DNA from: Paraspadella gotoi
Lineage: Eukaryota; Chaetognatha
Assembly (NCBI GenBank): GCA_051294375.1
Contig: CM119266.1
Location: 11,093,212 to 11,157,211, forward strand
Reading direction: 5' to 3'
DNA: 64,000 bases
Positions within the stretch are counted from its first letter, which is position 1. Every line of letters starts with the position of its first letter. The notes below the pieces were generated by a model. It was not told the DNA's origin. It was given only the letters and a program-made list of their open reading frames with translations, and made no database searches. Below, piece by piece: positions 51,453 to 63,065 of this stretch. Position numbers and translations under genes: made by a program.

Positions 51453-51497
51453 AAAAATTTTGGAAAAAAATATACAGCGTTTTATTGGTTTTTTTAT

Positions 51498-51498
<1 letters not shown>
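51453..51498. other. AT-rich spacer
   Basis: Nothing seen. Confidence 0.5.

Positions 51499-51551
<53 letters not shown>
51499..51551. repeat. (GA)n microsatellite
   Basis: GA with one AAAG interruption. Confidence 0.95.
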
Positions 51552-51555
<4 letters not shown>

Positions 51556-52430
51556 AGCAAGTGAAATACTGGAGAGAAAAAAGAAAGAGAGAGAGAAAGA
51601 GAGGGAGAGGGAGAGAAGTAACTTGTTGCGATGAATTTTCGATCTTCGAGCTTGAAAAATCGGCCTCTGCTTTTTCGAGGGGGAGGAGGGGGAGCGAGAG
51701 GAGGAGGAGAAGGAAGAGGAAGAGCGCCTGAGGAGGAAAGGGAAGAGGGAAGAGGAAGAAGAATATTTCTGTGAAGGGGGTTTCGTCTGCAGGATCGAAG
51801 GAAGGAAAGGCGATACGTGCTGATGATGATGACGATGATGATGATGACGATGGTAACTTGGAGAAGAAAGAGGAGGAAGAAGAGGAGGATGGACGAAGAG
51901 AAGGGGGAAAAACGGAGAGGAACGTGGTAATTAATCTTTAAAAAAAAAATAAGAATAAAAAATAAGAACTAATATGAAATTTATTTCGAATCTCGGGAGT
52001 TTTTCTCTGTGTTTATAGTAGGAATCATTCGGCCCAAAAATTAGATTAATAAGGATGTAATGATAGACATTCGCGGCTGCAGCCGAATCGAGGTCAATGC
52101 TCGAAAAAAAAAGGATGTTTAAAGGGAAAGGGAGAAATAAAAGGTAAAACTATCACTTTTCTGGGTCAGAGGTAAAATACTAAAAATAATCTGGAGGAAG
52201 TCTTTTACTAAAGACCAGACTCTGATTTTTGTGAGACAGAGAGGTTAGAGAGAGCGAGGAGAGGGGGGGAAAGTGGAGGGAGACAGAGAGGGAGAGAGGG
52301 AGAGAGGAAGAGAGAGAGATAGAGAGAATAGATTATTCCTTCATTGTTAATCGAGTTTAAAAAGAAGTCTCTAAGACGGTTTTTAAAATATGGGAGTAGA
52401 GAAAACTAGAGTTCTTAATCTGTTCGCTTC
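51552..52430. other. Purine-rich and GAT-triplet DNA
   Basis: GAGGAG/GAAGAG-rich at 51670-51780 and (GAT)n-like at 51822-51852. No gene seen. Confidence 0.55.
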
Positions 52431-52512
52431 GTCTCAAGAGAGAGAGAGAAGAGAGACGAGTACGTGAGAGAGAAGAGAGAGAGAGAGAGAGAAGAGAGAG
52501 AAGAGAGAGCGG
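52431..52512. repeat. (GA)n, interrupted
   Basis: GA with GAAG and ACGAG interruptions. Confidence 0.9.
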
Positions 52513-52810
52513 AATATAGAATACGAGAGACGATATGACGAAAGAAATTAAAAGTCGAATAAATGATGACGAAGACCACGAAGACGATAGATGGTGATGA
52601 TGATGGAGCAATGATGAATCCCGTCGTCGATCGAGTAACATAAGTAGAAACGAGGGAGAAAAAATCTGAGCAGAGAGAGAGAAAAGAATAGAGAAGAGAT
52701 AGTATGAGAGTCAGGTCGACAAGGTCTATCGATGCCGTTTCTTCACTCGATCCTGAGTTGTAAAAAATAAAATCGCGATGCAGCCGAAGGTCAGTCTTCT
52801 CGTGTCGATT
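52513..52810. other. Unique spacer
   Basis: No gene seen; short GAT/GAC triplets near 52560-52620. Confidence 0.5.
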
Positions 52811-52858
52811 ATTGAGAGGAGAGAGAGTAGAGAGAGATGAGAGAGAGAGAGAGAGAAG

Positions 52859-52910
<52 letters not shown>

Positions 52911-52920
52911 GAGAGAAGAG
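52811..52920. repeat. (GA)n, interrupted
   Basis: GA with GTA, TGA and GAAG interruptions. Confidence 0.93.
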
Positions 52921-53047
52921 ATCTTTTGTTTTTTTTCGCGAATTCGAAAAACATCCCGTGACGCGGCCCCCGAGTACTAGGGTGCATAGTCTGTGCACCG
53001 GCCACGATTTTTCGATAAGAAAAGGCGAATGTCGGCGAGGGCGTAGA

Positions 53048-53075
53048 GGGGGGGGAGGGAGGGTAAAGGGGGGCG
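53048..53075 (+). other. Potential G-quadruplex
   Basis: Runs of three to eight G separated by A or TAAA. Confidence 0.5.
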
Positions 53076-53525
53076 GAATAGCGCATGTGAGAAGCGAGAG
53101 ACATTAACACGTTCACATTACAGCGACGTATTTTGCTCCGATTCGTCTATCGAACAATTTTCCTCTTTCTCGTCGATGTCTCCTTTTACGGTTATTTTTA
53201 TTGATTATTTGCATTTCATAATAATTTTCTTCGCTCGCGCTGAGAAAAAAAAATTAAATCACCGAATTGTTATCTCTCTCTCTCTATCTCTTAATCTCTG
53301 CTCATATATACATGTCGAGTAGCGGAGTGAAGAACTGAAGAATATTCTCCTTCTGTTTGGAAAATCGGAGACCTTTGCACGCCTTTTTCGGTCACTAGAG
53401 GCGCTCACGTTGCCTTCAAGGGTTGTTCGGTCGACTGGTATTCACCGCGCCCAATTTGACTTTTCTAGTACACACACGACAGCACCGAAAATAAAAAATA
53501 CACCGTGGTTTTATTGTCTGCTTTG
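53076..53525. other. Unique DNA
   Basis: No gene seen. Confidence 0.5.
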
Positions 53526-53572
53526 TCTTATCGTCGTCGTCGTCGTCGTCGTTGTCGTTATCGTCGACGTCG
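53526..53572. repeat. (GTC)n trinucleotide repeat
   Basis: GTC with GTT and ATC variants. Confidence 0.93.
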
Positions 53573-54967
53573 TCATTATCTTCGTTTCATTCGTATCCTT
53601 TCATTTCTGACTTAAGAAGCCTTAAAGTCTCTATATTAAAATAGTAATCGCGTTTCTTTTCCTTTTTCCCTTTTATGTTGCTGCTCTCGTTGTTCTTTTG
53701 TCATTTCCGAAGATAAAGTCGGATAAGGAGCGAAACGAATTAAATAAATAAAAAGAAAGACGAAGATTTTTTTAAGCGGATAAACACATTTATATATTCA
53801 CAACTTCTTCCCCTCTTCCCGTCCCCCTCTTTTTCTTTTTAATCCGGAAAACCGATTTATGCTGAGTTTGTTTACAACTTTCTACGAAATGGGGGCTAAG
53901 AATATTATGTTATCGGGACTTTTGTTTGTGTAGACGAAGAATCGTAAACGAGGAGCGATGTTATAAAGCTAAGGGGTTCTCGAGAAATGAACAACGTTCA
54001 CGTCGGTTGAAAAGTACGTCTTATCACAGGATTCGCTTGAAAAAAAATATTAACAAAAAAAGTGTACGCATCAGCTGATGAGGGGCGTTCGTAAGAAGAG
54101 GGGGGGCGGGGTTGCGTGGCGAAGGGGTTGGAGAAGAGGTTACGGTTGGTGTAAAGGGATATGGAAGGGGTTTTTAGCGATCCGAGAAGAAAGCGAAAAC
54201 TCTCCTCGAATTTCAGGGGGCGTCGACGGCAAAGTTCAGAAATTCTGCTCCTTCAAAAAAAAAAAGATTCCCGTCAATTTTGAGTTCGAAATTTCACAAA
54301 TTTAAAATAAAAAACATTAAGAAGAGAATGAGGGCGGAAACGAAACGAGAAAGGAGGACCGGATCGAGCATTATGTATCTTTGATGATAGACAAATTTAA
54401 CCCCTTATGCTGCTTTCCCACCCCTCAAGAAAAAAATCGTCGCCGGTCAGATAAAGATTTCGTATCTCTCTCTCTTGGTAGAGTATGTAGCTTCATTAAT
54501 CAACCGTTGATCGAGATGAAAAGTAAAAAAAAAAGGAAACATAAATACTTAATGATCCATCGATCTTTTTAGAATAAAAACTCATGACAAATGTTGTTGA
54601 CGAGCCAACGGTCATTGTCTATTTGCGCCGTAAGGAGAAAGCAAATACGACAGCTAAACAAAAACAAAAATGTTTTTATGTTTGAGAAGCCTTTTAAATG
54701 AGTCAATCAAGTAAATTTTTAATTAAAAAACTTTTTCAAATCTTTTTCCTCTCACTCTCTCTCTCTCTCACCGCAGAGAGCTACCCATCTTAATCATGAC
54801 TCTTTTAAATTAGTCGCGCCAACAGATATTCTCGTGCAGCATATTTCTGTTAATTGTTATGCTAATATTTTATAAAGTAGTCATCACATCTATAAAATTT
54901 ACGTCCGCCGCAGAATCTAGCGTGCTCCGATCCCTAGTTGAGGACGGTGAACTGTTGCTTGGATGAA
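53573..54967. other. Unique AT-rich DNA
   Basis: No recognised gene in about 1.4 kb. Positions 54942-54969 reappear in reverse complement at 56512-56540. Confidence 0.5.
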
Positions 54968-55489
54968 GAAAGGGCCTCATTTTCAGGATTTAAAAATAGA
55001 GGTTTTTTAAACCTTATGTATGTCTACACTATGGAATATGGACCAGTTTTATTTCGTTTCTTGTATTCAAAAGTCACAGAATCTTTAAAGGGTTTCGTAT
55101 TTAAAAAGTACTAAGATAAAATTATTTGGCGAATGTCGCTCAATCATAAAACTTGTACAAATTTACGTCCACTTTTATCTGGAACATTCAAACGTTTTTT
55201 TCCTCACTGTACAATTTCTACATTACTATACTGATCGGATATGCATTTTGTTTGTTTTTTTATATTTTTCCTCTGCGGATAGACCTTTTAATTGTAATTG
55301 TATATTTGTAATTGCTACGCTTCTTTCAGTGTTCAATGTTCAATGTTCAATGTTCGATGTTCACAGTTCCTGACCCGATGACTGTAGAGAGGAACAGGCG
55401 TTCGAAGTCTCTTCAAGTTTCTCCAATTTATTCTTTTTTTGTAGTTTTTTACGTGTGTGCCTCTGTTACTGTGTGTGAGTGTGTTTTGG
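54968..55489 (+). repeat. Duplication E, copy 1
   Basis: Matches 55977-56502 nearly base for base from a GGCCTCATTTTCAG start to a GTGTGAGTGTGTTTTG end. Differences are mainly single-base indels. It contains a short tandem TGTTCAA(T) array at 55330-55360. Confidence 0.92.
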
Positions 55490-55678
55490 TATTTTGATTT
55501 TTATTTCTTTTGATGCTTTAAAAGTCCAACTCGAACGAAACGAAAGTGTTGTTAAAGAATATTAAGCTGATAAGTTTTTTTTGCGGTCACAATCTGAGTT
55601 CGCATCAACAAATTGCCAAAAACATAACAAAACTTTTCGCGAAACAAACCCTCGGGGGCGCTTTTCTTTCTTTTTTTT

Positions 55679-55680
<2 letters not shown>

Positions 55681-55770
<90 letters not shown>

Positions 55771-55776
55771 AGAGAC
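55681..55776. repeat. (GA)n microsatellite, interrupted
   Basis: GA with GAAG interruptions. Confidence 0.95.
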
Positions 55777-55872
55777 TAAAAAGTCGAATGTTCTACCAGC
55801 AAGCTAAACGATGATTTGAAAAGCTGCACTCGAGAAAGTTGAGGCCCCAAATCAATCCACAATATACGATCC

Positions 55873-55945
55873 GAGAGAGAGAGAGAGAGAGAAGAGAAGA
55901 GAGAGAGAGAGCAGAGAAGAGAGAGAGAGAGAGAGAAGAGAGAGG
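55873..55945. repeat. (GA)n, interrupted, at gap edge
   Basis: GA with GAAG and GCA interruptions, ending at the 25-N gap. Confidence 0.93.
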
Positions 55946-55970
55946 NNNNNNNNNNNNNNNNNNNNNNNNN
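55946..55970. other. Assembly gap, exactly 25 N
   Basis: Copy 2 of duplication E begins six bases to its right. Confidence 0.99.
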
Positions 55971-55976
55971 TGATAG

Positions 55977-56502
55977 AAAGGCCTCATTTTCAGATTTAAA
56001 AATAGAGGTTTTTTAAACCTTATATATGTCTACACTATGGAAATTGAGACCAGTTTTATTTCGTTTCTGTTATTCAAAAGTCACAGAATCTTTAAAGGGT
56101 TTCTGGTATTTAAAAAGTACTAAGATATAAAATTATTTGGCGAATGTCGCTCAATCATAAAACTTGTACAAATTTACTCGTCCACTTTTATCTGGAACAT
56201 CAACGTTTTTTTCCTCACTGTACAATTTCTACATTACTATTCTGATCGGATATTCATTTGTTTTGTTTTTTTATATTTTTCCCTCTGCGGATAGACCTTT
56301 TAATTGTAATATGTAATATGTTAATTGCTACGCTTCTTTCAGTGTTCAATGTTCTCAATGTTCAATGTTCGATGTTCACAGTTCCTGACCCGATGACTGT
56401 GACGAGAGGAACAGGCGTTCGAAGTCTCTTCAAGTTTCTCCAATTTATTCTTTTTTTTAGTTTTTTACGTTGTGCTCTGTTATGTTGTGTGAGTGTGTTT
56501 TG
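55977..56502 (+). repeat. Duplication E, copy 2
   Basis: Second copy of 54968-55489. At its right end it joins a sequence (56512-56540) that is the reverse complement of the DNA just left of copy 1. Confidence 0.92.
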
Positions 56503-56736
56503 ATCTCTCTTCTTCTTCATCCAAGCAACAATTCACCGTCCTCACGCTCTTGAAACCCCTTCACGCCACTCCTTCGCTTACAACCATTTTTCACGCCGCC
56601 ACCTCTGCCCCTCACGCTACTCATGCCACTCCCTGCTGTGTCGAGATTCCACTCTCTCGTTTTTCGAGAAAAAAAAATGTCGGAACCCGAGTCCAGATTT
56701 TCCGTCCATAACTTCTCTTTAGGATTGGGTAGTTGT

Positions 56737-56737
56737 C

Positions 56738-56768
<31 letters not shown>

Positions 56769-56815
56769 TCGATGTCATCCTCGCCGTCGTCGCCATCGTC
56801 GTCGTCGTCGATGTC
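56737..56815. repeat. (GTC)n trinucleotide repeat, interrupted
   Basis: GTC/ATC/GCC triplets over about 80 bases. It reads as polyarginine in one + frame. Confidence 0.93.
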
Positions 56816-57117
56816 AACAGGAAATCGTGATTGATCGGTCGAGTTGGTCAGACATTCGCAAACATTTCGACGCCGAATGCAGTCCCTCGCATTCTTTATG
56901 AGGGTCTCCGCCTTCGCGGCACACGAGGAGCACCCCTCGTGGCACGGTATGTGTAGGGGCGTTTTTCGCCCGGCCTGTTATCCGTGTGAAAATTAAGGTT
57001 TCTTGGTCGACCATATTAATTAAAGAGAAAATTTTTCACATGGATCGTGATGCACATGACAATGATTAAACAGTTTTGCTACATAAAAACTCGCATTTAG
57101 CTTAGTATTAATTAATA
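56816..57117. other. Unique DNA with small hairpins
   Basis: CACGAGG at 56922-56928 pairs with CCTCGTG at 56935-56941, and GGGCGTTTTTCGCCC near 56957 is a second hairpin. Open frames on both strands (for example 56814-57014, minus) are short and not recognised. Confidence 0.4.
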
Positions 57118-57438
57118 ATGGTGTATCTCAATTTTAAACGTAAAAATCCCCATTGTTTAAGCCATAACGGAGAAACCAAGCTTCCTTTCGAAATTGTAAC
57201 GGCTGTAACGTTCAACCAAAGTACCTCTATGCGACCCGTTGCGGCCGTTAGGACATCCTCTGGGTTTCCAAGCGCGCGCGATCTCTCTCATCTCTCTTCT
57301 CTCCCTCTCTCATCTCTCCTCTCCTCTCATCTCTCTCTCTCTTCTCTCTCTCATCGATCTCTCATCTCCTCTCATCTCTCTCATCTTTCTTCTCTCTCTC
57401 TGTGTGGTGGATTCGGCCAATTTATCCCTCTCCGGTAA
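57118..57438 (+). CDS. Weak candidate open frame ending in CT repeat
   Basis: ATG to stop, 106 codons. Roughly the first 58 residues are non-repetitive and mixed in composition; the rest is a Ser/Leu translation of the CT tract at 57279-57405. The non-repetitive part begins near a CATAACGGAGAAACC word, which looks more like a decayed transposon than a gene. No family recognised. Confidence 0.1.
   Translation: MVYLNFKRKNPHCLSHNGETKLPFEIVTAVTFNQSTSMRPVAAVRTSSGFPSARDLSHLSSLPLSSLLSSHLSLSSLSHRSLISSHLSHLSSLSLCGGFGQFIPLR
57279..57405. repeat. CT-rich tract with CAT interruptions
   Basis: CTCT runs broken by CATCTC units. Confidence 0.9.
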
Positions 57439-57476
57439 TCAATATTCTATCAGGACTACGCAAGGTCAATATGGAA

Positions 57477-57530
57477 GGCGACGACGATGACGACGACAAC
57501 AACGACGACGACGACGATGCCCACCGAAGG
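57477..57530. repeat. (GAC)n trinucleotide repeat
   Basis: GAC units with GAT and AAC variants. Confidence 0.92.
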
Positions 57531-57599
57531 CGATTCTGTTCTTAATTCATAAATTGTTGATGCGGAACTTCGGGGTCGACGCGCGGCGACGGCGGTTGA

Positions 57600-57903
57600 G
57601 GCGACAATGACGTTGATTAGGCTGACAACGAGAATCTACGACTTTGGTAACAATGAAGGAAGAGTCAACAATGACAAAGATTGGGGTGACAACGAGAATC
57701 TATGACCACGATGGAGACAATGATGACAATCATGATGATGGGAAAACTGAGGTCAAACTTTATTGTTTATAGGTGGTTGAGGGGACGATATTATTAGTGG
57801 TTACAAAAATCTAAAACTAAGAAAAAGTAACTGAAACTATGAAGAAAATTTAGTTGACAATGACACAGATTATTCGGGTGACAAATAGAATCTCCCGAGA
57901 CGA
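57600..57903 (+). repeat. About 40-bp dispersed repeat, three copies
   Basis: The pattern ACAATGAC..GATT..GGTGACAACGAGAATCT recurs at 57603-57642, 57667-57705 and 57856-57903, with substitutions and unequal spacing. It is embedded in GAC-rich DNA and may have grown from the triplet repeat. Confidence 0.65.
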
Positions 57904-58059
57904 TGGCGACAACGACGACGACAATGACGACGATGAAGCCGACCATAATCAGTCGGCTCAAAATCCACGGCGAACAAAAGCGAGGCGTTCCCTCGCGAGG
58001 CGGAACAGTGGGCGTGGCTCGAGGCTCGAAAACATCGTCGTCCGGATGTCGCGATGAGC

Positions 58060-58140
58060 ACGAGCCCGCCGGCGCCTCCGCTAAAGATGGCGCCACGTTC
58101 CAAATTTGGCGCCTCTCGTGAGATCGGCGCCATCAAGCGA
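58060..58140. promoter_or_regulatory. GGCGCC-rich patch with E2F- and YY1-like words
   Basis: AAGATGGCGCC at about 58085 and GGCGCCATC near 58126 are inverted copies of each other. TTTGGCGC at 58105-58112 matches the E2F core. Four GGCGCC/GGCGCCT words lie within 80 bases. It could be a small promoter, but no transcript can be assigned. Confidence 0.2.
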
Positions 58141-59095
58141 TGGAGCGATCCGAAAATTGCCGTGGGCGTTGGGTTAATTTTGGTGGCAAAAATCTAGGAG
58201 GTTTACTAGGAACGCACAAAGGTTTTTTTTTCGGTCTTTTTGATTAAGAATTAGAATAATACCTTGATAAATACCCTGAACATATTCTCGAGGAGTTTAG
58301 TTATATTTTTTCACTCTATTGTTATAGTTTTGTAATTTTAAAAAGAACAGAAGTAACCAATATTTTTTTTCTCTCGAGATTTTACCATTTGCGACAATTA
58401 CCACCGTACGCAATGATCAGAAACACCGACATGATCCTACCAACGGACTATATAAATAATCATTAGAAAAAACTCACACCGGAGAGAGCGAAAAAAAGAA
58501 AAGAAAATGAGATTCACTAACAGCGACTGTAGTTAGGCAAATGTACGTCGTTTGCAGAACGTGAACAGCAGATTATGCACCGCGATGAAGAATTTTTCAA
58601 CTTTTTTTGTTAAGAAAAATCCGGAAACGCGAATGTATGTCTTTGCAGAATTTGATCCTAAAGGCAAAATTTACAACTAGGTTGAGTTTATTTTATTTTA
58701 GCGCCATCTTTGTAGAAGATTTACATTATAATTTTAACTTGAAGGCCCTTCTACTTGAAATGGTTAGGCTTCCGGAGCTCCTTTCCTTTGTCAGCCACCC
58801 TCCCTCTTTCTCAATCTCTCCATCCTTCTCTTTATCTCACCCCCCCCTCTTTCGGAATCCGTTGAAATATTCTCCCAAATTATAAAGAACGAGGTTTTCT
58901 TGCAAAAACCGGAAAAATTCTTCCAGTTATGACTCTGGTCGTAATTGGAATCAAATCACGTCGGAGCTCGAGACGCATCTGCGCCGGAACCTCATTTGCA
59001 TATGGAAATCGAGGGCGGAAAAACGCGCGCGGGCAGGAAAAAAAATTCCGGCCGAGAGACAGAGAGAGAGAAAGGAAGAAATAAAAATCAGCGGA

Positions 59096-59097
<2 letters not shown>
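58141..59097. other. Unique DNA
   Basis: No recognised gene. Confidence 0.5.
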
Positions 59098-59157
<60 letters not shown>

Positions 59158-59167
59158 AGAGAGAGAG
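59098..59167. repeat. (GA)n microsatellite
   Basis: About 54 perfect bases of GA, then interrupted. Confidence 0.96.
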
Positions 59168-59763
59168 CAACTCAATGTGAAAAAACCATCATTACTCGTG
59201 TTCATTCAATATTTACATTAAATTACAAATCCTTAAATGGAATAATTGAAAAGTCGCGATTTCTTATGCAACGTTACTTTTGTACATATTACATATTATG
59301 GAAATGTTAAAAATAAATGTTACAGGAAAGATTCAAGCAGTGCCGTTGAAAATAAACGTCTCATTTTCATAGATTTTTTAGATTTAATACATTTTCCTAA
59401 ATTACAGAGTTTGTGAACATAAGGAAATTTTTATTTTACAATAATTATTTATTCACCTATTGCATCCGATTGACGGTATACCTCACCTTTTCGATTCAAG
59501 CCACTTACCAATGATAAGAAACCACTGTCTCCAATCGACCCCGTGATTTCACTCTATTTTCTTTATTCACCCGAAATATTTTGATGTAGCAAAGAGACGC
59601 CGTATCTCGAAACCATCAGCGGGAGCAGAAAAAAAAGAGAGAGACAGCGATGATGAGAAAAAAATCGCGTGAAAAAACTCGTGAACTGAGAAGATTGTGA
59701 AAAGTTGAAGGATCATTTGATTGCCTATGAGAGAGAGGAAAGGAAATGCTGGGAGTGAGAGAT

Positions 59764-59765
<2 letters not shown>
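59168..59765. other. Unique AT-rich DNA
   Basis: No gene seen. Confidence 0.5.

Positions 59766-59830
<65 letters not shown>
59766..59830. repeat. (GA)n microsatellite
   Basis: About 64 perfect bases of GA. Confidence 0.97.
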
Positions 59831-59831
<1 letters not shown>

Positions 59832-60204
59832 GTAGATGGCGAGAAACAATGTGAATCGAAGAGAGTCGGAGAGAGACGACGATAGAAAAAGGAAACAAAA
59901 AGGAAAGAAAAAGGAGACAGAATCTAAAAGATTCACAGACATTCGAGAGAAGAAAAAAAATTATCAAAATTGTCACCGACGACGATGCGCGCAAGTTCAT
60001 CGGTTCTTCGCGTATTCACACGTACTTCCTCCTCACGTACGTACGGACCGATCGATCGCGCGCGAATCTCCGTCTCAGTCTCAATTTTCTTTTTCCTTTC
60101 TTTCTTTTTTTTTTTTGTCAATTTTCCGAGTGACGAGAGACTGACGTTATCGTTAACGGATTTTTTTTCGTTTTCTAGATCCTTTTTATAGACTCGAAAG
60201 CTGA
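59831..60204. other. Unique DNA
   Basis: No recognised gene. Confidence 0.5.
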
Positions 60205-61428
60205 CAAGATTCTATGAAAAACTATTTTGTCAGTACTAAGGCGACTTAATTTTATGATTTAGGATTTGTTAACTATTGTCCCTCTTCTCTAATAATAGCA
60301 GGGACCTGCTATGTCATTATCTTGTAAGAGTGATGGAGGCCTTAAACCTCCAAAGCCTGTCCAAAGCCAGGGGCAAGATAGTTTTTTTATTTTTATATAG
60401 TTTGTATCAATTTGATATTCATGTATTATTTATTTATAAAAGAGAAGAATTGATATAAGGGGGTATATTTGATTGATCAAATGTCATTTTTATGTATCAG
60501 CATCTGAAAAATTTCCTCATCAGTTAATTCCCATGAAAAGACAAATTAAATTTCGGCTTGGGCTAATAATGAATATTTTTTCAGTTCGGGACATCTTTCC
60601 CGAAATCATCTTATCATCCTCTCCGGTTCCCCCCCCCCCGCACGCCCCCCCAAAAAAATATCCCCCCTACCGGGTTTTTAGGATATTTCGAGAAAAAAAA
60701 CCTCATTAATAAAATAACTTCATTAATATTGCTTAATTTTGCAACAAAAATTTCTTCTAGATTTTTTTCTATCGACTTCGATTCGACTTAATTTCTCTAG
60801 TTTTTTAATGAACTATGGAGAGTAGGGGGTTTTTCTTTATTAGAAGGGAAGTGGCGCGGTGGGGGGGGTCGATAGGGACTCTTTTTCTTTGCAAGATTCT
60901 ATCTGAAATCCTCAAAAACGAGGAACTAAGGTTTGAAACTAAGCGTGGATATTTGCTCAATTTTCCGGTTGTTTTTTTTAGCGATCGTTTTTGCATTTTA
61001 CCGTTGTTCGTGTAACTTTTATCGGGGTAATAGTCATATTCAGCAAATCGTCAACAATATTAGCGTAAGAAATGGATAATTTTCAAACACAACGTGCTAA
61101 TTACATAATTTCTTTTTACCCTCAAAAACCGTAGTGACTCGATTCTACGTGGCCCCGGATCTTACAGCCCCTTCTTCTGATCCCGAAAACTATCATCATT
61201 AACCTCCGTGAAAAGAATTGCCGAAAAATTTGGGAAGTCCCGAGAAAAAGAAGAGAAGGAAGACAGGGAGGAAAGAGAGGGAGTGAGGGAGGAAAGAGAG
61301 TGAGAGAGGGAGGAAGGAAGAAAAAAAAGACTATGTCGAACCGATTAACTCCCTCGGCTTTCAATGCCGCCTCATCAAAACACCGGGACGGAGAAATTGA
61401 GTCCAAAGAAAAGAGAGTCAAGTTCAAA

Positions 61429-61430
<2 letters not shown>
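60205..61430 (+). repeat. Tandem duplication F, copy 1 (1.23 kb)
   Basis: Nearly identical to 61474-62693. Differences are single-base indels, mostly in homopolymers (C, T and A runs), and very few substitutions, for example GGGAC versus GGAAC near the end. The copies are separated by a CT tract. No gene is recognised in the unit. Confidence 0.95.
60311..60394. repeat. Dispersed conserved segment, copy B
   Basis: Relative of 46497-46582 inside duplication F. GGAGG-CCTTAAA-CCTCC at about 60342-60358 can form a small hairpin that copy A has lost through substitutions. Confidence 0.6.

Positions 61431-61462
<32 letters not shown>
61431..61462. repeat. (CT)n microsatellite between copies
   Basis: CT followed by a short reversal to GAGAGAGA. 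Confidence 0.95.
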
Positions 61463-61466
<4 letters not shown>

Positions 61467-61473
61467 GAGAGAG

Positions 61474-62691
61474 AAGATTCTATAAAAACTATTTTGTCAG
61501 TACTAAGGCGACTTAATTTTATGATTTAAGGATTTGTTAACTATTGTCCCTCTTCTCTAATAATAGCAGGGACCTGCTATGTCATTATCTTGTAAGAAGT
61601 GATGGAGGCCTTAACCTCCAAAGCTGTCCAAAGCCAGGGGCAAGATAGTTTTTTTATTTTTATATAGTTTGTATCAATTTGATATTCATGTATTATTTAT
61701 TTATAAAAGAGAAGAATTGATAAAGGGGGTATATTGATTGATCAAATGTCAATTTTTTATCAGCATCTGAAAAATTTCCTCATCAGTTAATTCCCATGAA
61801 AAGACAAATTAAATTTCGGCTTGGGCTAATAATGAATATTTTTCAGTTCGGGACATCTTTCCGAAATCATCTTATCATCCTCTCCGGTTCCCCCCCCGCA
61901 CGCCCCCAAAAAAATATCCCCCCTACCGGGTTTTTAGGATATTTCGAGAAAAAAAACCTCATTAATAAAATAACTTCATTAATATTGCTTAATTTTGCAA
62001 CAAAAATTTCTTCTAGATTTTTTTCTATCGACTTCGATTCGACTTAATTTCCTCTAGTTTTTTTAATGAACTATGGAGGAGTAGGGGTTTTTCTTTATTA
62101 GAAGGGAAGTGGCGGCGGTGGGGGGGGGTCCGATAGGGACTCTTTTTCTTTGCAAGATTCTATCTGAAATCCTCAAAAACGAGGAACTAAGGTTTGAACT
62201 AAGCGTGGATATTTGCTCAATTTTCCGGTTGTTTTTTTTAGCGACGTTTTTTTTGCATTTTACCGTTGTTCGTGTAACTTTTATCGGGGTAATAGTCAAT
62301 TCAGCAAATCGTCAACAATATTAGCGTAAGAAATGGATAATTTTCAAAACACAACGTGCTAATTACATAATTTTTCTTTTTACCCTCAAAAACCGTAGTG
62401 ACTTCGATTCTACGTGGCCCCGGATCTTACAGCCCCTTCTTCTGATCCCGAAAACTATCATCATTAACTCCGTGAAAAGAATTGCCCGAAAAATTTGGGA
62501 AGTCCCGAGAAAAAGAAGAGAAGGAAGACAGGGAGGAAAGAGAGGGAGTGAGGGAGGAAAGAGAGTGAGAGAGGGAGGAAGGAAGAAAAAAAAGACTATG
62601 TCGAACCGATTAACTCCCTCGGCTTTCAATGCCGCCTCATCAAAACACCGGAACGGAGAAATTGAGTCCAAAGAAAAGAGAGTCAAGTTCA

Positions 62692-62693
<2 letters not shown>
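61474..62693 (+). repeat. Tandem duplication F, copy 2 (1.22 kb)
   Basis: Second copy of 60205-61430, followed by the same CT repeat as copy 1. Confidence 0.95.
61573..61655. repeat. Dispersed conserved segment, copy C
   Basis: Same as copy B apart from indels, because it lies in the duplicated unit. Confidence 0.6.
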
Positions 62694-62740
<47 letters not shown>

Positions 62741-62760
62741 CTCCTCTCTCTTTCTCCTCC
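62694..62760. repeat. (CT)n microsatellite
   Basis: CT with CCT interruptions toward its end. Confidence 0.95.
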
Positions 62761-62764
62761 TTTT

Positions 62765-62869
62765 CTCTTGTGTCTTTATCTCGCTTAGACTCCACTTATG
62801 GGACTTTTATTCGGGTCCCCAAACATTTCCAAAAAAATCTTTCTCTTCTCCTTTTTTTCGGGTAGATTG

Positions 62870-62874
<5 letters not shown>
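62765..62874 (+). repeat. Duplication G, copy 1
   Basis: Matches 63066-63178 (TTATCTCGCTTAGACTCCAC, CCCAAACATTTCC, TTTCGGGTAGATTGTGAC), with homopolymer length differences. Confidence 0.92.
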
Positions 62875-62926
<52 letters not shown>

Positions 62927-63005
62927 TTCAGTAATTGCCTGGTCTCCTTTAGCGCTCTCTCTCTCTCTCTCTCTCTTCTCTTCTCTCTCGCGAAAAACCT
63001 CTCTA
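62875..63005. repeat. CT tracts between duplication G copies
   Basis: CT at 62875-62922 and 62956-62990, separated by unique words. Confidence 0.93.
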
Positions 63006-63030
63006 NNNNNNNNNNNNNNNNNNNNNNNNN
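63006..63030. other. Assembly gap, exactly 25 N
   Basis: Lies between the two copies of duplication G. Confidence 0.99.
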
Positions 63031-63065
63031 TCTTTCTCTCTCTCTCCTTTCCTCTCTCTTTTCTC

